Positions 25,595 to 35,214 of a stretch of DNA of 64,000 bases are shown one piece after another (the first letter of the stretch is position 1; each line of letters starts with the position of its first letter). The notes below the pieces were generated by a model. The model was given only the letters and a program-made list of their open reading frames with translations. It did no database searches and was not told the DNA's origin. Both the position numbers and the translations under genes were made by a program. Origin of the DNA: Pseudomonas sp. Irchel s3h14. GTDB lineage: Bacteria > Pseudomonadota > Gammaproteobacteria > Pseudomonadales > Pseudomonadaceae. Where the stretch lies: NCBI RefSeq assembly GCF_900187425.1, contig NZ_FYDJ01000007.1, forward strand, positions 283,630 to 347,629, read 5' to 3'.

Positions 25595-25823
25595 GATTCG
25601 GGTTTATTGCATTAGATGTGGGGCGGTGAATTATGGGGGAGACCGCGTTTGGCGAGCAAACTCCACTAGCTGTTAGTAAGCGGGCGGTGAACCCATCTTG
25701 CTTTTTATCGTCGTGAGTTCGAATCTCCAGAGATAGCCAAAGCAGTACCTTCATCAGTCGCGACAAAATGGCTTAAGATAATCAGGCTGGAATGGAACAT
25801 ATCGACTAAAGGACTCGTCATTT

Positions 25824-26189
25824 ATGGAAACGCCCTTTTCTCAAATCAGCGAGCGTTTGAACAATCGCCGATTTACGGTAGCGGACAACGCCCACGGGCT
25901 ATCCGGTGTGGGCACAGTATTTCACTACCATGTCGAGGAAAATGCCATTTCGGGCACTTACCAAGGCGGCCGAATTCGCATGGGTAATCAAGTCGGGCGC
26001 GCGACAGGCCCCGATACCATTGAGCTTCTTTATCAGTGTTTAACTACGGATGGCGAGATGCTTGCCGGCTGGTCTCGCGGCACGGTAGGCGTTGATCACG
26101 CTGGACGTACCACTCTGACCTTCGTATGGGGTTGGTTGTCGGGCGCGACTGGAGGAGGGGAGTCTAGCTACGTCGAGCTTGCCACATAG
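25824..26189 (+). CDS. Hypothetical protein resembling small proteins annotated as N-acetylglutamate synthase-like
   Basis: 121 residues from ATG 25824. The middle reads VFHYHVEENAISGTYQGGRI and is followed by a run of beta-strand-like segments (TIELLYQCLTTDGEM, TLTFVWGWLSG). This resembles a family of small uncharacterised proteins often mislabelled as N-acetylglutamate synthase; no acetyltransferase motif is visible. It stands alone between exbD and the second copy of the island-border repeat and may be cargo of an old insertion. The function is not known. Confidence 0.6.
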   Translation: METPFSQISERLNNRRFTVADNAHGLSGVGTVFHYHVEENAISGTYQGGRIRMGNQVGRATGPDTIELLYQCLTTDGEMLAGWSRGTVGVDHAGRTTLTFVWGWLSGATGGGESSYVELAT

Positions 26190-26309
26190 CGGCTAAGGAT
26201 TTTTAGATTACAGGCCGAAGAACTTGTGCCTAGCATGAGCCATGCAGTCAATCTCGATGACGCCGAGTGCAAAGCTGGCTTTGTAGCCGCCAAAATCGTC
26301 AATTGGCTA

Positions 26310-26450
26310 TAGCTAGAATCCAATAGCGTGGCGTGGATTCACTCCTTTTTGCTCTTGATACACCCTGAAAACAAGTCCAGAATCAAGTCCATTCCTACTT
26401 CAGGAATAAACGAAAACCCTTAGATTTCAATGGGTCGGACGCCAGATGCG
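26310..26450. repeat. Diverged direct repeat, copy 2
   Basis: This is the partner of 4505-4653, in the same orientation. It keeps blocks such as CCAATAGCGTGG, TGCTCTTGATAC, GTCCAGAATCAAGTCCATTC and AGATTTCAATGG. It ends in CCAGATGCG and then joins the tRNA-like fragment at 26448. Together with copy 1 it frames about 21.7 kb of organosulfur genes. Confidence 0.65.
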
Positions 26451-26468
26451 AGTCTCGTTTCCCGCTCC
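26448..26468 (+). other. Attachment-site-like fragment matching the 3' end of tRNA-Gly
   Basis: The 21 bases, containing GAGTCTCGTTTCCCGCTCC followed by A, match from memory the T-arm and acceptor end of bacterial tRNA-Gly(GCC). No rest of a tRNA is present upstream, where the border repeat lies instead. Such 3' tRNA fragments are left as attachment sites by tyrosine integrases. An integrase remnant of a tRNA-targeting family is present at the other repeat. Confidence 0.55.
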
Positions 26469-26653
26469 AAATATTGCGCCATGGAGTTTGACTGAATTCC
26501 ACGAGGAACGAAAAAACACCCGGGATATTTTCGTCTACTCGTTGGCTCACTGCGTTCCAGTCGTACCAATGGAAGCCCAATGAGGGTACACATAGAGGTA
26601 CAGAAATTTTCGAACTTGAAAATTTCCTTTATTTTCAGCGACAAAGAGGATAG

Positions 26654-26675
26654 TTCGATTCCGGCTTCGGCACCA
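26654..26675 (+). other. tRNA-Leu-like 3'-end fragment
   Basis: The segment starting TTCGATTCCGGC and ending TTCGGCACCA resembles the T-loop, acceptor strand and CCA end of leucine tRNAs, with one base missing relative to a normal 7-bp acceptor. No anticodon arm or 5' half lies upstream. It is most likely a second att-type scar or a decayed tRNA. Confidence 0.35.
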
Positions 26676-26683
26676 TCTTAAAT

Positions 26684-26725
26684 CAAGGGTTTGCGGGCGA
26701 AAGCTGATGCAAACCCTTGTTTGTT
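26684..26725 (+). terminator. Hairpin terminator after the tRNA-like fragment
   Basis: Perfect 11-bp arms CAAGGGTTTGC (26684-26694) and GCAAACCCTTG (26709-26719) with a 14-base loop are followed by TTTGTTT. This is a normal rho-independent shape. It lies nine bases after the tRNA-like 3' end, the layout of a tRNA gene tail. Confidence 0.65.
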
Positions 26726-26755
26726 TCTGGCTTGCTTTTTTTCAGCCCACGGCAG

Positions 26756-26965
26756 TTATTGATCCCGACCGCTAACCCCTGGATTAGCGCCGCGTCGATC
26801 TTCGCCAGAAGGGTTGCCGTCATCGACAAGCCTTCTCTCTGCCAAGACATTTTGAAGAGCCTGGCGGGCTGCCGGATCGAGCTGATGCTCTCTTTCTTTG
26901 AGTTCAAGCAAGATAGGGCTGGACCAAGTGCGATAGGTTTTCTCCGCAATACGAATAGGTGTCAT
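26756..26965 (-). CDS. Small hypothetical protein (69 aa)
   Basis: The ORF from ATG 26965 has a strong ribosome-binding site (AAGGAGGAGAC) directly upstream on the minus strand. The product begins MTPIRIAEKTYRTWSS and contains a charged helical middle (LKEREHQLDPAARQALQNVL). I do not recognise a family. The strong start site and helical composition argue that it is expressed. It lies in the scar-rich region between the border repeat and the NmrA-like gene. Confidence 0.5.
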   Translation of the reverse strand: MTPIRIAEKTYRTWSSPILLELKEREHQLDPAARQALQNVLAERRLVDDGNPSGEDRRGANPGVSGRDQ

Positions 26966-27123
26966 CTGTCTCCTCCTTGATCAAGGCCCGCCAACGCAGC
27001 CGGCGCCATTTCGATTCGATAGAACCCTAGTCGAGAAATCTGTTTGCCGCCAAAAATGGCAGGGTGCCAGGGGCGCCTCGCGGGTGCCGTTATTGGGTTC
27101 GTGATGGAATGCAATACTCGATT

Positions 27124-27960
27124 TCATCCCTCATTTGCCCAGACGCACGTAGCAGCCGTGCGCCGAACATAATCGGAAAAATCCCGCGCCGGCCGACCCA
27201 GCGCACGCTGTACGCCATCGGCAACCGGTGTATTACGGCCATCAAGCACGGTGGTGAAGAGATACAGCACCAGGTCGATCAGTTGTGCAGGAAGTTTTTC
27301 CTGTTCCAGCGCCTGACGATAAGCCTCTGGCGGCACTGCGGCGAAACGGATTTCGCGTTTTGTCGCATGGGCGATTTCATCGACGGCTTCGGCAAACGTC
27401 AGCGCTCGTGGGCCCGTCAGTTCATAGAGTTGGCCAGAGTGTTCTGGTTTGGTCAGCGCCTCGACCGCGATCTCGGCGATGTCTTCTGCATCGATGAAGG
27501 GCTCTACGATATGACCGACGGGGAGGGCCAGTTCCCCTTGAAGGATAGGTCCCAGGAAGTGCGCCTCGCTGAAATTTTGGAAGAACCAGCTGGCCCGCAG
27601 GATTGTCCAGTCGACTCCGCTGTTCTGGATGACGCGTTCGGCCTGTTCTGCTTCGACCTCGCCGCGCCCCGATAGCAGCACCAGTTTGCTGACACCGCTT
27701 TTGACCGCCTGATCGGTGAATTCTTGAACCGTTTCCAGCGCGCCAGGGACAGCGAGGTCTGGTTGAAAGGAGAGGTAGACCGCGTGAATGCCATCCAGCG
27801 CAGCTTCCCAGGTGGTTCGATCTTCCCAGTCGAAACGGGGTGTCGCTCCCCGGGACCCCAAGCGGACAGGCCGGCCGGCAGTTTCCAGTCGTTGGGCAAT
27901 TCGACGACCGGTTTTGCCAGTCGCGCCGAGAATCAGGATGTTCTCTTGAGTGGTTTTCAT
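27124..27960 (-). CDS. NmrA-like NAD(P)-binding protein (atypical SDR)
   Basis: 278 residues from ATG 27960 (GGAG upstream); an in-frame ATG at 27999 lies within the palindromic operator and is less likely. The N-terminus ILILGATGKTGRRIAQRL is a GxxGxxG Rossmann motif. The rest (LVLLSGRGEVEAEQAERVIQ, ILRASWFFQNFSE, PFIDAEDIAEIAVEAL) fits the NmrA/ergot-alkaloid-reductase-like subfamily of atypical short-chain dehydrogenases. Members sense NAD(P) redox state or reduce quinones and similar compounds. It diverges from the TetR gene at 28131 and is probably repressed by that protein. Its substrate is not readable. Confidence 0.8.
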   Translation of the reverse strand: MKTTQENILILGATGKTGRRIAQRLETAGRPVRLGSRGATPRFDWEDRTTWEAALDGIHAVYLSFQPDLAVPGALETVQEFTDQAVKSGVSKLVLLSGRGEVEAEQAERVIQNSGVDWTILRASWFFQNFSEAHFLGPILQGELALPVGHIVEPFIDAEDIAEIAVEALTKPEHSGQLYELTGPRALTFAEAVDEIAHATKREIRFAAVPPEAYRQALEQEKLPAQLIDLVLYLFTTVLDGRNTPVADGVQRALGRPARDFSDYVRRTAATCVWANEG

Positions 27961-27979
27961 CGCGTTCATCTCCATCGGG

Positions 27980-28004
27980 TTAATGTGAGTGGTGCTCACG
28001 TTAA
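27980..28004. promoter_or_regulatory. Palindromic operator between NmrA-like and TetR genes
   Basis: TTAATGTGAG and CTCACGTTAA form a 10-bp inverted repeat with one mismatch and a 5-base centre. Two further GTGAG half sites, CTCACCTTA (28020-28028) and TAAGGTGAG (28088-28096), lie in the same gap. This is the expected binding pattern for the divergent TetR-family repressor, covering both promoters. Confidence 0.65.
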
Positions 28005-28130
28005 AAAAGATGATAAACCCTCACCTTATGCCGTCAACCGACAGAACCCTGGAAACCGACGTATGGAAGCTTCCTGTTGAGCGGTGCTAAGGTGAGCCTA
28101 TGTCATGTTTATTGAACGGAAAGTGTACCC

Positions 28131-28817
28131 ATGCCCAAGAAAATTCCTGAGGTGCTCGAGCCGCTTGTTTCAGAGCCGACTCGGCGCAACCCCACACAAC
28201 AACGCAGTCGAGAGCGTCAGGAGCGAATACTGGCCGTGGCGACTCAACTGATCGTGACCAAGGGCAGCGATCAATTAAAAATGAGTGAAATTGCCGAGCG
28301 GTCAGAGATATCGATCGGATCGCTTTATCAATACTTTCCTGACAAGAGTTCGGTGATTCAGATGCTCGCCGAGCGCTATAACGCCGAAAGCCGCCGCTGT
28401 ATCGAAGAGGCGTTGGGTGCAGTCGAGGACGCGCAAGGATTGCAAGCAGCCTATTCGGAGCTGCTCGATCAGTATTACGAGATCGTTTTTGCTACACCTG
28501 CGATGCGTGATATCTGGTCCGGGATGCAGGCGGACAAACAGCTCATGGCGTTGGAACTGCAGGAGAGTCGTATTGCGGGCGGGTTATTGGCTGACGCGAT
28601 GCTTCGGGTGTTCCCCGACAGCGATGCGTTGCGGGTTCGGGAATCTGCGTTTCTGATCTGGCATCTGGGGGAGGCGACGATGCGGCTGGCCATCACCTGC
28701 ACACCGGAGGAGGGGCGTGGTCTGGTCGAGGCTTTCAAACGCATGTCATTGCTGGAAATCATGGCGCCAGCGGCCGGATCGAGTGAATTCGATTCAGCCG
28801 CCGAAGCTGTCAGTTAA
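28131..28817 (+). CDS. TetR-family transcriptional regulator
   Basis: 228 residues from ATG 28131. An extended, basic N-terminus (RRNPTQQRSRERQERILAVA) leads into the TetR helix-turn-helix (MSEIAERSEISIGSLYQYFPDKSSVIQML, about residues 52-80). The ligand-binding domain follows. It diverges from the NmrA-like oxidoreductase across a gap with a palindromic GTGAG operator, so it probably represses both genes. The last bases overlap the stop of the convergent small gene at 28814. Confidence 0.88.
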   Translation: MPKKIPEVLEPLVSEPTRRNPTQQRSRERQERILAVATQLIVTKGSDQLKMSEIAERSEISIGSLYQYFPDKSSVIQMLAERYNAESRRCIEEALGAVEDAQGLQAAYSELLDQYYEIVFATPAMRDIWSGMQADKQLMALELQESRIAGGLLADAMLRVFPDSDALRVRESAFLIWHLGEATMRLAITCTPEEGRGLVEAFKRMSLLEIMAPAAGSSEFDSAAEAVS

Positions 28818-29098
28818 ACGAAAGGTTGACCGGTAAAACCACGAGGCAATCGTTGCAATCCTTCCATAGCAGTGAGCCGTTCGACCCAAGCCGCGCGCCA
28901 GTCATTGGCTGTATGCGTAACTTTGGCTTTGCGTGCGGCGCGGCGTGCAGCGTTGCGCTGGTCTTTGCGCGCATCCTTGAACGCGTCGGTGTTGCGGCAG
29001 CTTCTGCATTTCACCCGGGTAAGTTCGCTGGTTGAAACGAGCTTGCTGCCTTTGTGACCGCAGGCCAGATGCCCGCCGACTTTGAAGTGAGTAACCAT
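28814..29098 (-). CDS. Small basic hypothetical protein with zinc-finger-like cysteines
   Basis: 94 residues from ATG 29098, preceded by GAAGGAGG, which selects this start over one at 29173. Residues read HLACGHKG, then VKCRSCRNTDAFKDARKD, then a strongly basic stretch RNAARRAARKAK. The CxxH...CxxC spacing looks like a small zinc ribbon, and the basic region could bind nucleic acid. I do not recognise a named family. It converges with the TetR gene, overlapping by four bases. Confidence 0.6.
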   Translation of the reverse strand: MVTHFKVGGHLACGHKGSKLVSTSELTRVKCRSCRNTDAFKDARKDQRNAARRAARKAKVTHTANDWRAAWVERLTAMEGLQRLPRGFTGQPFV

Positions 29099-29277
29099 CA
29101 GACGCCTCCTTCGTGACGTGTGATCGTTTGACCTCCAGCGTACGGTGACGTTCGTTGCCTGCGTAATGGGCAAAAAAAAAGGCCCGCATGCGGGCGGGCC
29201 AGGGGGGATTCTTCAAAGGAGTCCGGTCACTGTAGGGCGTGAGTTGTGAACACAGTGTGAAATAGACTGCACAGTAA

Positions 29278-29305
29278 TAAAAAAGCCCAGCGCCAGGCCG
29301 GGTTG
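29278..29305 (-). terminator. Hairpin terminator for the small gene at 29410
   Basis: On the minus strand AACCCGGC pairs with GCTGGGCTT (one base bulged) and is followed by a T-run (complement of AAAAAA at 29279 onward). A second GC-rich hairpin with an adjoining run of nine A on the plus strand lies at 29173-29197. Either could end transcription of the minus-strand gene. Confidence 0.45.
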
Positions 29306-29409
29306 GGGATGTAGCAGGAAGCGCTCAGGCAAGGACGCACCCGGTGACGATAAGGTCGCCGTTTATGCGTCCTGAATCAGGCCGTGTCCTTGAGGATGTC
29401 CAGATCGAA

Positions 29410-29640
29410 TCATCTGAACCGCGGCAGGGGCGGGTCGACAGGTTTGAGCGACGACAGCGTATTGCGAATCAGTGGCGTGTCCTTCTCGATGTCGTTCAGA
29501 CGATCACGGATTCGGAGGGCCGTCGGGTGCCCGCCTTGATGATCGACCCAGTCGGCGATTTCCTTGCATGCCGCTGCCAGGCGAGCCTGACGGGAGTCGA
29601 GCAGGGTGAGCAGTGTGGTGATGGACTCTTTTTCGGACAT
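29410..29640 (-). CDS. Small hypothetical protein (76 aa), helical
   Basis: Starts at ATG 29640 behind GGAGGTG; an upstream ATG at 29649 lacks such a site. The product MSEKESITTLLTLLDSRQAR continues as charged helices (AACKEIADWVDHQ, LRIRDRLNDIEKD) and ends LKPVDPPLPRFR. The repeated leucine/charged pattern suggests a short helical hairpin. No known domain was recognised. It belongs to a group of three small minus-strand genes (28814, 29410, 29767) that may be lineage-specific. Confidence 0.55.
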   Translation of the reverse strand: MSEKESITTLLTLLDSRQARLAAACKEIADWVDHQGGHPTALRIRDRLNDIEKDTPLIRNTLSSLKPVDPPLPRFR

Positions 29641-29766
29641 GGCAAACACCTCCGTTCAAGAAACCTGTAACTGGCAGCAAAAAGCCCGCGGGGAGCGAGC
29701 TGTCTGCCGATGGGGTCGCTAATCCTTCAGCTTTTTTCAGTATAGACCCGTGAAAGGCCGGTGGCA

Positions 29767-29988
29767 TCAGCCTTCTCGGACCGTCACTTGCGACCTGGCA
29801 TTGAGCTGCCGGCATTCACGCCGGGCGTCTTCTTCATGGTCGAAACCGTCACCGATGAAGCCACGGGTTCGAGTATCGGCAATGCGATACCAGACGGCGG
29901 CATCGGGTGGTGGATGGTTGGTATCTCCGGCTCGGCGGCCATAGATGATGATCTTGTTGCAACGCTTCACAACGAAAATGTCTTCCAT
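29767..29988 (-). CDS. Small hypothetical protein (73 aa)
   Basis: ATG 29988 with GGTGACG upstream. The sequence MEDIFVVKRCNKIIIYGRRA continues with DAAVWYRIADTRTRGFIGDG and FDHEEDARRECRQLN. Alternating hydrophobic strands followed by a helix suggest a small alpha/beta protein. The family is not recognised. Coding is supported by length, start site and reasonable residue composition, but not by homology. Confidence 0.45.
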   Translation of the reverse strand: MEDIFVVKRCNKIIIYGRRAGDTNHPPPDAAVWYRIADTRTRGFIGDGFDHEEDARRECRQLNARSQVTVREG

Positions 29989-30060
29989 GGCGTCACCGCA
30001 GCTAATTCAGGTTCACAACAACTATAGAAGCCATTTGCGATCGTGCAAAAAATAGACAGG

Positions 30061-31101
30061 TCAGTTCGTCGCTTCAACGGTTGCGATCATCTTCTCCAAA
30101 AACACCGCAAGCCCGACTTCCTCTGCCCTGAGCCCTTTGCGCGCTCGTGGCCTGGGCAGCTCAGCCAACGCACCGACAAGAAAACCATCGAGCACCGCCG
30201 GGTGGATGTAGCACTTGCGGCAGACTGCCGGAGTGTTACCCAATTGTTTGGCAACGTTTTTGACCATCTCCACCACGTGCCGTTTTGCGTCCGATTCGGG
30301 CTCCCACTGCAGTTCCCGCAACACCGCCAACGCCAATGCGCTGCCGGCCCAGGTGCGGTAATCCTTGGCAGTGAAATCGGCACCGGTGAGGGTTTGCAGG
30401 TAGGCGTTGACGTCGGAGGAACTGATGGTGTGCCGCTCACCGTTTTCATCCAGGTACTGAAACAGGTTTTGCCCGGGGATTTCCAGGCAGCGTTTGATAA
30501 TCCGCGCCAGGCGCCGGTCTTTCACGGTGATCTGATGCTCGACGCCGCTCTTGCCGCGGAACTGGAACTGGATCGCGTTGCCGTTGACCTCGACGTGACG
30601 GTTGCGCAGGGTGGTCAGGCCGTAGGAACGGTTGTCTCGAGCGTATTGGGTGTTGCCGACCCGGATCAGCGTCGCGTCGAGCAAGGTGATGACCGTGGCC
30701 ATGACTTTGTCGCGACTGAAGCCGGGAGCCGCCAGCAGTGCTTCAAGCTGTTTGCGCAGTTTTGGCAGCGCCAACCCAAAGTCCCGCAAACGTGAGTACT
30801 TGTCGGCATCACGCACTTCTCGCCAGCGTGGGTGATAACGGTATTGCTTTCGACCCCGGGCATCACGACCGGTCGCTTGCAGATGGCCGCGCGGGTCCGC
30901 GCAGATCCACACATCGGTGTAGGCCGGGGGCACAGCTAGGGCATTGATGCGTTTGATTTCGTCTTGATCGGTGATGCGTTGACCCGCGGGATCGAAGTAG
31001 CAGAACTTGCCACGCAGTTTCTTGCGGGTGATACCGGGCTGGGTGTCTTCGACGTAATGCAGGTCGGATGGCAGCACATCGGGCAGCGCGGTATCGGGCA
31101 T
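30061..31101 (-). CDS. DNA topoisomerase IB (poxvirus-like)
   Basis: 346 residues. The N-terminal Topo_IB domain contains KFCYFDPAGQRITDQDEIKRI and LAVPPAYTDVWICADPRGHL. The catalytic domain shows RVGNTQYARDNRSYGLTTLR, KDYRTWAGSALAL with active-site arginine, and CRKCYIHPAVLDGF with the nucleophilic tyrosine. Such enzymes relax supercoils by nicking one strand through a 3'-phosphotyrosyl bond. The length is typical of bacterial poxvirus-like members. It is transcribed on the same strand as modABC but lies 74 bases beyond modC, so may share or lack a promoter. Confidence 0.92.
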   Translation of the reverse strand: MPDTALPDVLPSDLHYVEDTQPGITRKKLRGKFCYFDPAGQRITDQDEIKRINALAVPPAYTDVWICADPRGHLQATGRDARGRKQYRYHPRWREVRDADKYSRLRDFGLALPKLRKQLEALLAAPGFSRDKVMATVITLLDATLIRVGNTQYARDNRSYGLTTLRNRHVEVNGNAIQFQFRGKSGVEHQITVKDRRLARIIKRCLEIPGQNLFQYLDENGERHTISSSDVNAYLQTLTGADFTAKDYRTWAGSALALAVLRELQWEPESDAKRHVVEMVKNVAKQLGNTPAVCRKCYIHPAVLDGFLVGALAELPRPRARKGLRAEEVGLAVFLEKMIATVEATN

Positions 31102-31175
31102 GGCGGTAGTCCTTGGCGAGGGAGCAGGGCCGTTACAGCCATTGACCGCACGCCGTTGCAGTCGTGCCAGCGGAT

Positions 31176-32255
31176 TTACGCCAGCACCGCTACCGCCTTG
31201 ATCTGTGCCCAGAGTTGCTGGCCGGGGTGCACGCCCAATTGGTCCCGGGAGTAGCGGGTGATCCGCGCCAGCAGCGGTGTGCCGGCAGCGTCCAGGCGAA
31301 TCAGCACGTGGGCGGCGTTGTCGGCGCCCAATTCACTGATCACGGTGACCGGCAGGCGATTGAGAATGCTGCTTTGCTCGACGCTTTGCAGGCTCAGGCT
31401 GACATCCCGCGCCTGAACCTTGCAGCGCAGCGCCTGACCCGGGGTCATCGGTGAGTGAGCCACGCGAATGTTCAGGGTCGTATTCGGCAGTTGCAGGGTC
31501 AGCAACTGATAGTCGGCGTCATAGGCACTGACGTGCCCCTCGATTACCACGCCAGCGTCGTCGCCCAGCGCCAGGGGCAGGTCGAGACGGGCTAGCGTTT
31601 CGCCAATAGCGCCGCTGGCCAACGCTTTGCCGTTGCTGAGCAAAACGAGGTGATCGGCCAGCCGCGCGACTTCATCCTGTGAGTGGCTGACGTACAGCAC
31701 CGGGATGTCCAGCTCATCATGCAGTCGTTGCAGGTAAGGCAGGATTTCGTTTTTGCGCTGGCTATCCAATGCCGCCAGCGGCTCGTCCATCAGCAACAGC
31801 TTCGGGCTGGTGAGCAAGGCGCGCGCGATGCCGACCCGCTGCCGCTCACCGCCGGAAAGGTGCTGCGGATGGCGATCCAGCAAATGGCCGATCCCGAGCA
31901 GTTCAGTCGCGTGTGCCATGTCGACCCGCCGCTGTTGGCGAGGAATGCGCTTGAGACCGAACTCCAGATTGGCCAGCACCGACAGATGGGGAAACAGGCT
32001 GGCTTCCTGGAAGACGTAACCCAGCGCACGTTTGTGTGGCGGCACGAAAATCTTCTTGTCGCTGTCCTGCCAGACTTCGTCGTTGACCTGGATGAAACCC
32101 TGCTCAGCCTTCTCCAGGCCGGCGATGCAGCGCAGGCAGGTGGTCTTGCCCGAACCGGAATGACCGTAAAGCGCAGTGACTCCGCGGCCGGGCAATTGCA
32201 GATCCACTTCCAGGGCGAACCCCGAGTACCTCAGTTTCAGACGCGTATGAATCAT
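31176..32255 (-). CDS. modC: Molybdate ABC transporter ATPase ModC
   Basis: 359 residues. Walker [10 protein letters not shown] near residue 35, signature LSGGERQR and Walker [13 protein letters not shown] sit in the N-terminal ATPase. The C-terminal third carries a molybdate-binding TOBE-like (MOP) domain ([17 protein letters not shown]). It powers molybdate uptake for molybdenum-cofactor enzymes. It starts three bases after modB, giving a compact modABC operon. Confidence 0.93.
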   Translation of the reverse strand: MIHTRLKLRYSGFALEVDLQLPGRGVTALYGHSGSGKTTCLRCIAGLEKAEQGFIQVNDEVWQDSDKKIFVPPHKRALGYVFQEASLFPHLSVLANLEFGLKRIPRQQRRVDMAHATELLGIGHLLDRHPQHLSGGERQRVGIARALLTSPKLLLMDEPLAALDSQRKNEILPYLQRLHDELDIPVLYVSHSQDEVARLADHLVLLSNGKALASGAIGETLARLDLPLALGDDAGVVIEGHVSAYDADYQLLTLQLPNTTLNIRVAHSPMTPGQALRCKVQARDVSLSLQSVEQSSILNRLPVTVISELGADNAAHVLIRLDAAGTPLLARITRYSRDQLGVHPGQQLWAQIKAVAVLA

Positions 32256-32258
32256 CGA

Positions 32259-32939
32259 TCAGCTCCAGCCCGCTTTGGTTTTACGGCTGGAGTAGAGCGC
32301 CAGCAACACAATAAAGGAGAACACCAGCATCGCCCCGGCCAGCCAATGGGCCTGGGCGTATTCCATGGCTTCGACGTGATCGTAGATCTGCACCGAGACC
32401 ACACGGGTCTTGTCGGGAATGTTGCCGCCGATCATCAGCACCACGCCGAACTCACCCACGGTGTGGGCGAAACCGAGAATGGCAGCGGTGATGAAACCGG
32501 GGCGGGCCAGCGGCAGGATCACGCTGAAAAACGTGTCCCAGGGATTGGCGCGCAAGGTAGCGGCCACTTCCAATGGGCGAGTGCCGATGGCAGAAAAAGC
32601 ATTTTGCAGTGGCTGGACCACGAACGGCATCGAGTAGAGCACCGAGCCAATCACCAGCCCTGCAAAACTGAAGGTGAGGGTGCCGAGCCCCAGTGATTGG
32701 GTGAAGTGGCCGATAAACCCGTTAGGACCGAGCGCCAGCAACAGATAGAAGCCAATCACCGTCGGCGGCAGCACCAGGGGCAGGGCGACGACTGCCCCGA
32801 CCGGGCCGCGCAACCACGAGCGGGTGCGCGACAGCCATAACGCAATCGGAGTGCCGATGATCAGCAGGATGACCGTCGTCAGTGACGCCAGTTTCAGGGT
32901 CAGCCAGATGGCGGAAAAGTCGGCACTCGATAGCGTCAT
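32259..32939 (-). CDS. modB: Molybdate ABC transporter permease ModB
   Basis: 226 residues with five predicted membrane helices. The ATPase-contact loop [20 protein letters not shown] and the [20 protein letters not shown] segment are typical of ModB. It directly abuts modA (stop at 32940) and precedes modC by three bases. It forms the inner-membrane molybdate channel. Confidence 0.93.
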   Translation of the reverse strand: MTLSSADFSAIWLTLKLASLTTVILLIIGTPIALWLSRTRSWLRGPVGAVVALPLVLPPTVIGFYLLLALGPNGFIGHFTQSLGLGTLTFSFAGLVIGSVLYSMPFVVQPLQNAFSAIGTRPLEVAATLRANPWDTFFSVILPLARPGFITAAILGFAHTVGEFGVVLMIGGNIPDKTRVVSVQIYDHVEAMEYAQAHWLAGAMLVFSFIVLLALYSSRKTKAGWS

Positions 32940-33950
<1,011 letters not shown>

Positions 33951-33960
33951 TGGATGTGCA

Positions 33961-35025
33961 TTACTGACGAAGCAATTTCGCCAATCCTTCCTCAGCCAGA
34001 CGCCGGGTCAACTCCGCCGTGGTCATTTCAACGCCCAGCGTGAATGCCTGACCCGCCCAGAGATTGCTGAAATCCGCTTCTCCCTTGGCCCGCAATGGCA
34101 TCAGCGCACCACCCGCCAGCGGGAAGGCCGGAGCTTTTGCGCTCATCGGTCCGAGTTCGCGCATCACCCGATTGAGAATCCCGCGCGCCGGGCGGCCGGT
34201 GAAAATGTTAGTGACGGCAGTTTCACTTTCCTTGGCCGTGCGCAACGCCTTGTGATGAGAAGCGCTGACCTTGGCCTCTGGCGTGAACAAGTACGCCGTG
34301 CCCACTTGCACCGCCGAAGCCCCTAACAGGAAAGCCGCCGCGACGCCTCGTGCATCGGCGATCCCGCCCGCAGCAATCACCGGCACTTTCACGGCATCAA
34401 CGATCTGCGGCACCAGCGCAAAGAGGCCCACCTGGCTGCTCAGATCATCACTGAGAAACATGCCTCGATGGCCACCGGCCTCGTACCCCATGGCGATGAT
34501 CGCGTCACAACCCTGTTGTTCGAGCCAGATCGCTTCTTCGACCGTGGTGGCCGAGGAAATCACTTTCGCTCCAGTGGCTTTCACGCGGTCCAGCAGGGAC
34601 TTTTCCGGCAGGCCGAAGTGAAAACTCACGACTTCGGGGCGAAATTCTTCGATCACTTCGCAGGCCGCGCTATCGAACGGCGCACGATTGGACACCGGCG
34701 TCGGCGCGTCGAAGTCCACGCCAAGTTCCCGGTAGTAGGGTTCCAGCAGACTCTTCCAGTCTTGAGCGCGTTGCTCATCGGCGGCGGGAGTCTGATGGCA
34801 GAAGTAGTTGACGTTAATCGGGCGCTGAGTGTGCTGACGAATCGTTTTCAGCTCCTCGCGCAACTGATCGATGCTCAACATGGCGGCGGGCATCGAGCCC
34901 AGGCCGCCGGCGTTGCTGGCTGCGATAACCATGGCCGAACCGGTCGCGCCGGCCATGGGCGCCTGGATGATCGGCAGCTCAATGCCAAGCAGATCAAGAA
35001 TGCGGGTGTCTGGCCATTTGCTCAT
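33961..35025 (-). CDS. Nitronate monooxygenase-like flavoprotein
   Basis: 354 residues. The TIM-barrel FMN protein begins LLGIELPIIQAPMAGATGSA and contains VSFHFGLPEKSLLDRVKATG, GYEAGGHRGMF with the conserved histidine, VIAAGGIADARGVAAAFLLG and GTAYLFTPEA. These fit the 2-nitropropane dioxygenase/nitronate monooxygenase family, which oxidises nitronates using FMN; related enoyl-ACP reductases share the fold. It is a single gene behind the inverted-repeat element. Start ATG 35025. Confidence 0.87.
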   Translation of the reverse strand: MSKWPDTRILDLLGIELPIIQAPMAGATGSAMVIAASNAGGLGSMPAAMLSIDQLREELKTIRQHTQRPINVNYFCHQTPAADEQRAQDWKSLLEPYYRELGVDFDAPTPVSNRAPFDSAACEVIEEFRPEVVSFHFGLPEKSLLDRVKATGAKVISSATTVEEAIWLEQQGCDAIIAMGYEAGGHRGMFLSDDLSSQVGLFALVPQIVDAVKVPVIAAGGIADARGVAAAFLLGASAVQVGTAYLFTPEAKVSASHHKALRTAKESETAVTNIFTGRPARGILNRVMRELGPMSAKAPAFPLAGGALMPLRAKGEADFSNLWAGQAFTLGVEMTTAELTRRLAEEGLAKLLRQ

Positions 35026-35214
35026 TTGAAGGGTTCTCCGACGTCATAACAGGGCAGGAACGGTAGGACCGTTTTTGTATCAGCTATGACTGACATAAGG
35101 CCAGCCGAGTTTTCGTTTCGTATGTCACTCTTGGCTTAAAGTCGAGTACGGTGAAATGTTGCTGTGTGTTATTTCAACTGCACGACAACTGAGTGATTCC
35201 ATCTGGAGGCAGCA

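Noticed and set aside
26395..26580. A short minus-strand ORF across the second border repeat
   Set aside because: It overlaps the repeat and the tRNA-like fragment and has no ribosome-binding site or family similarity.
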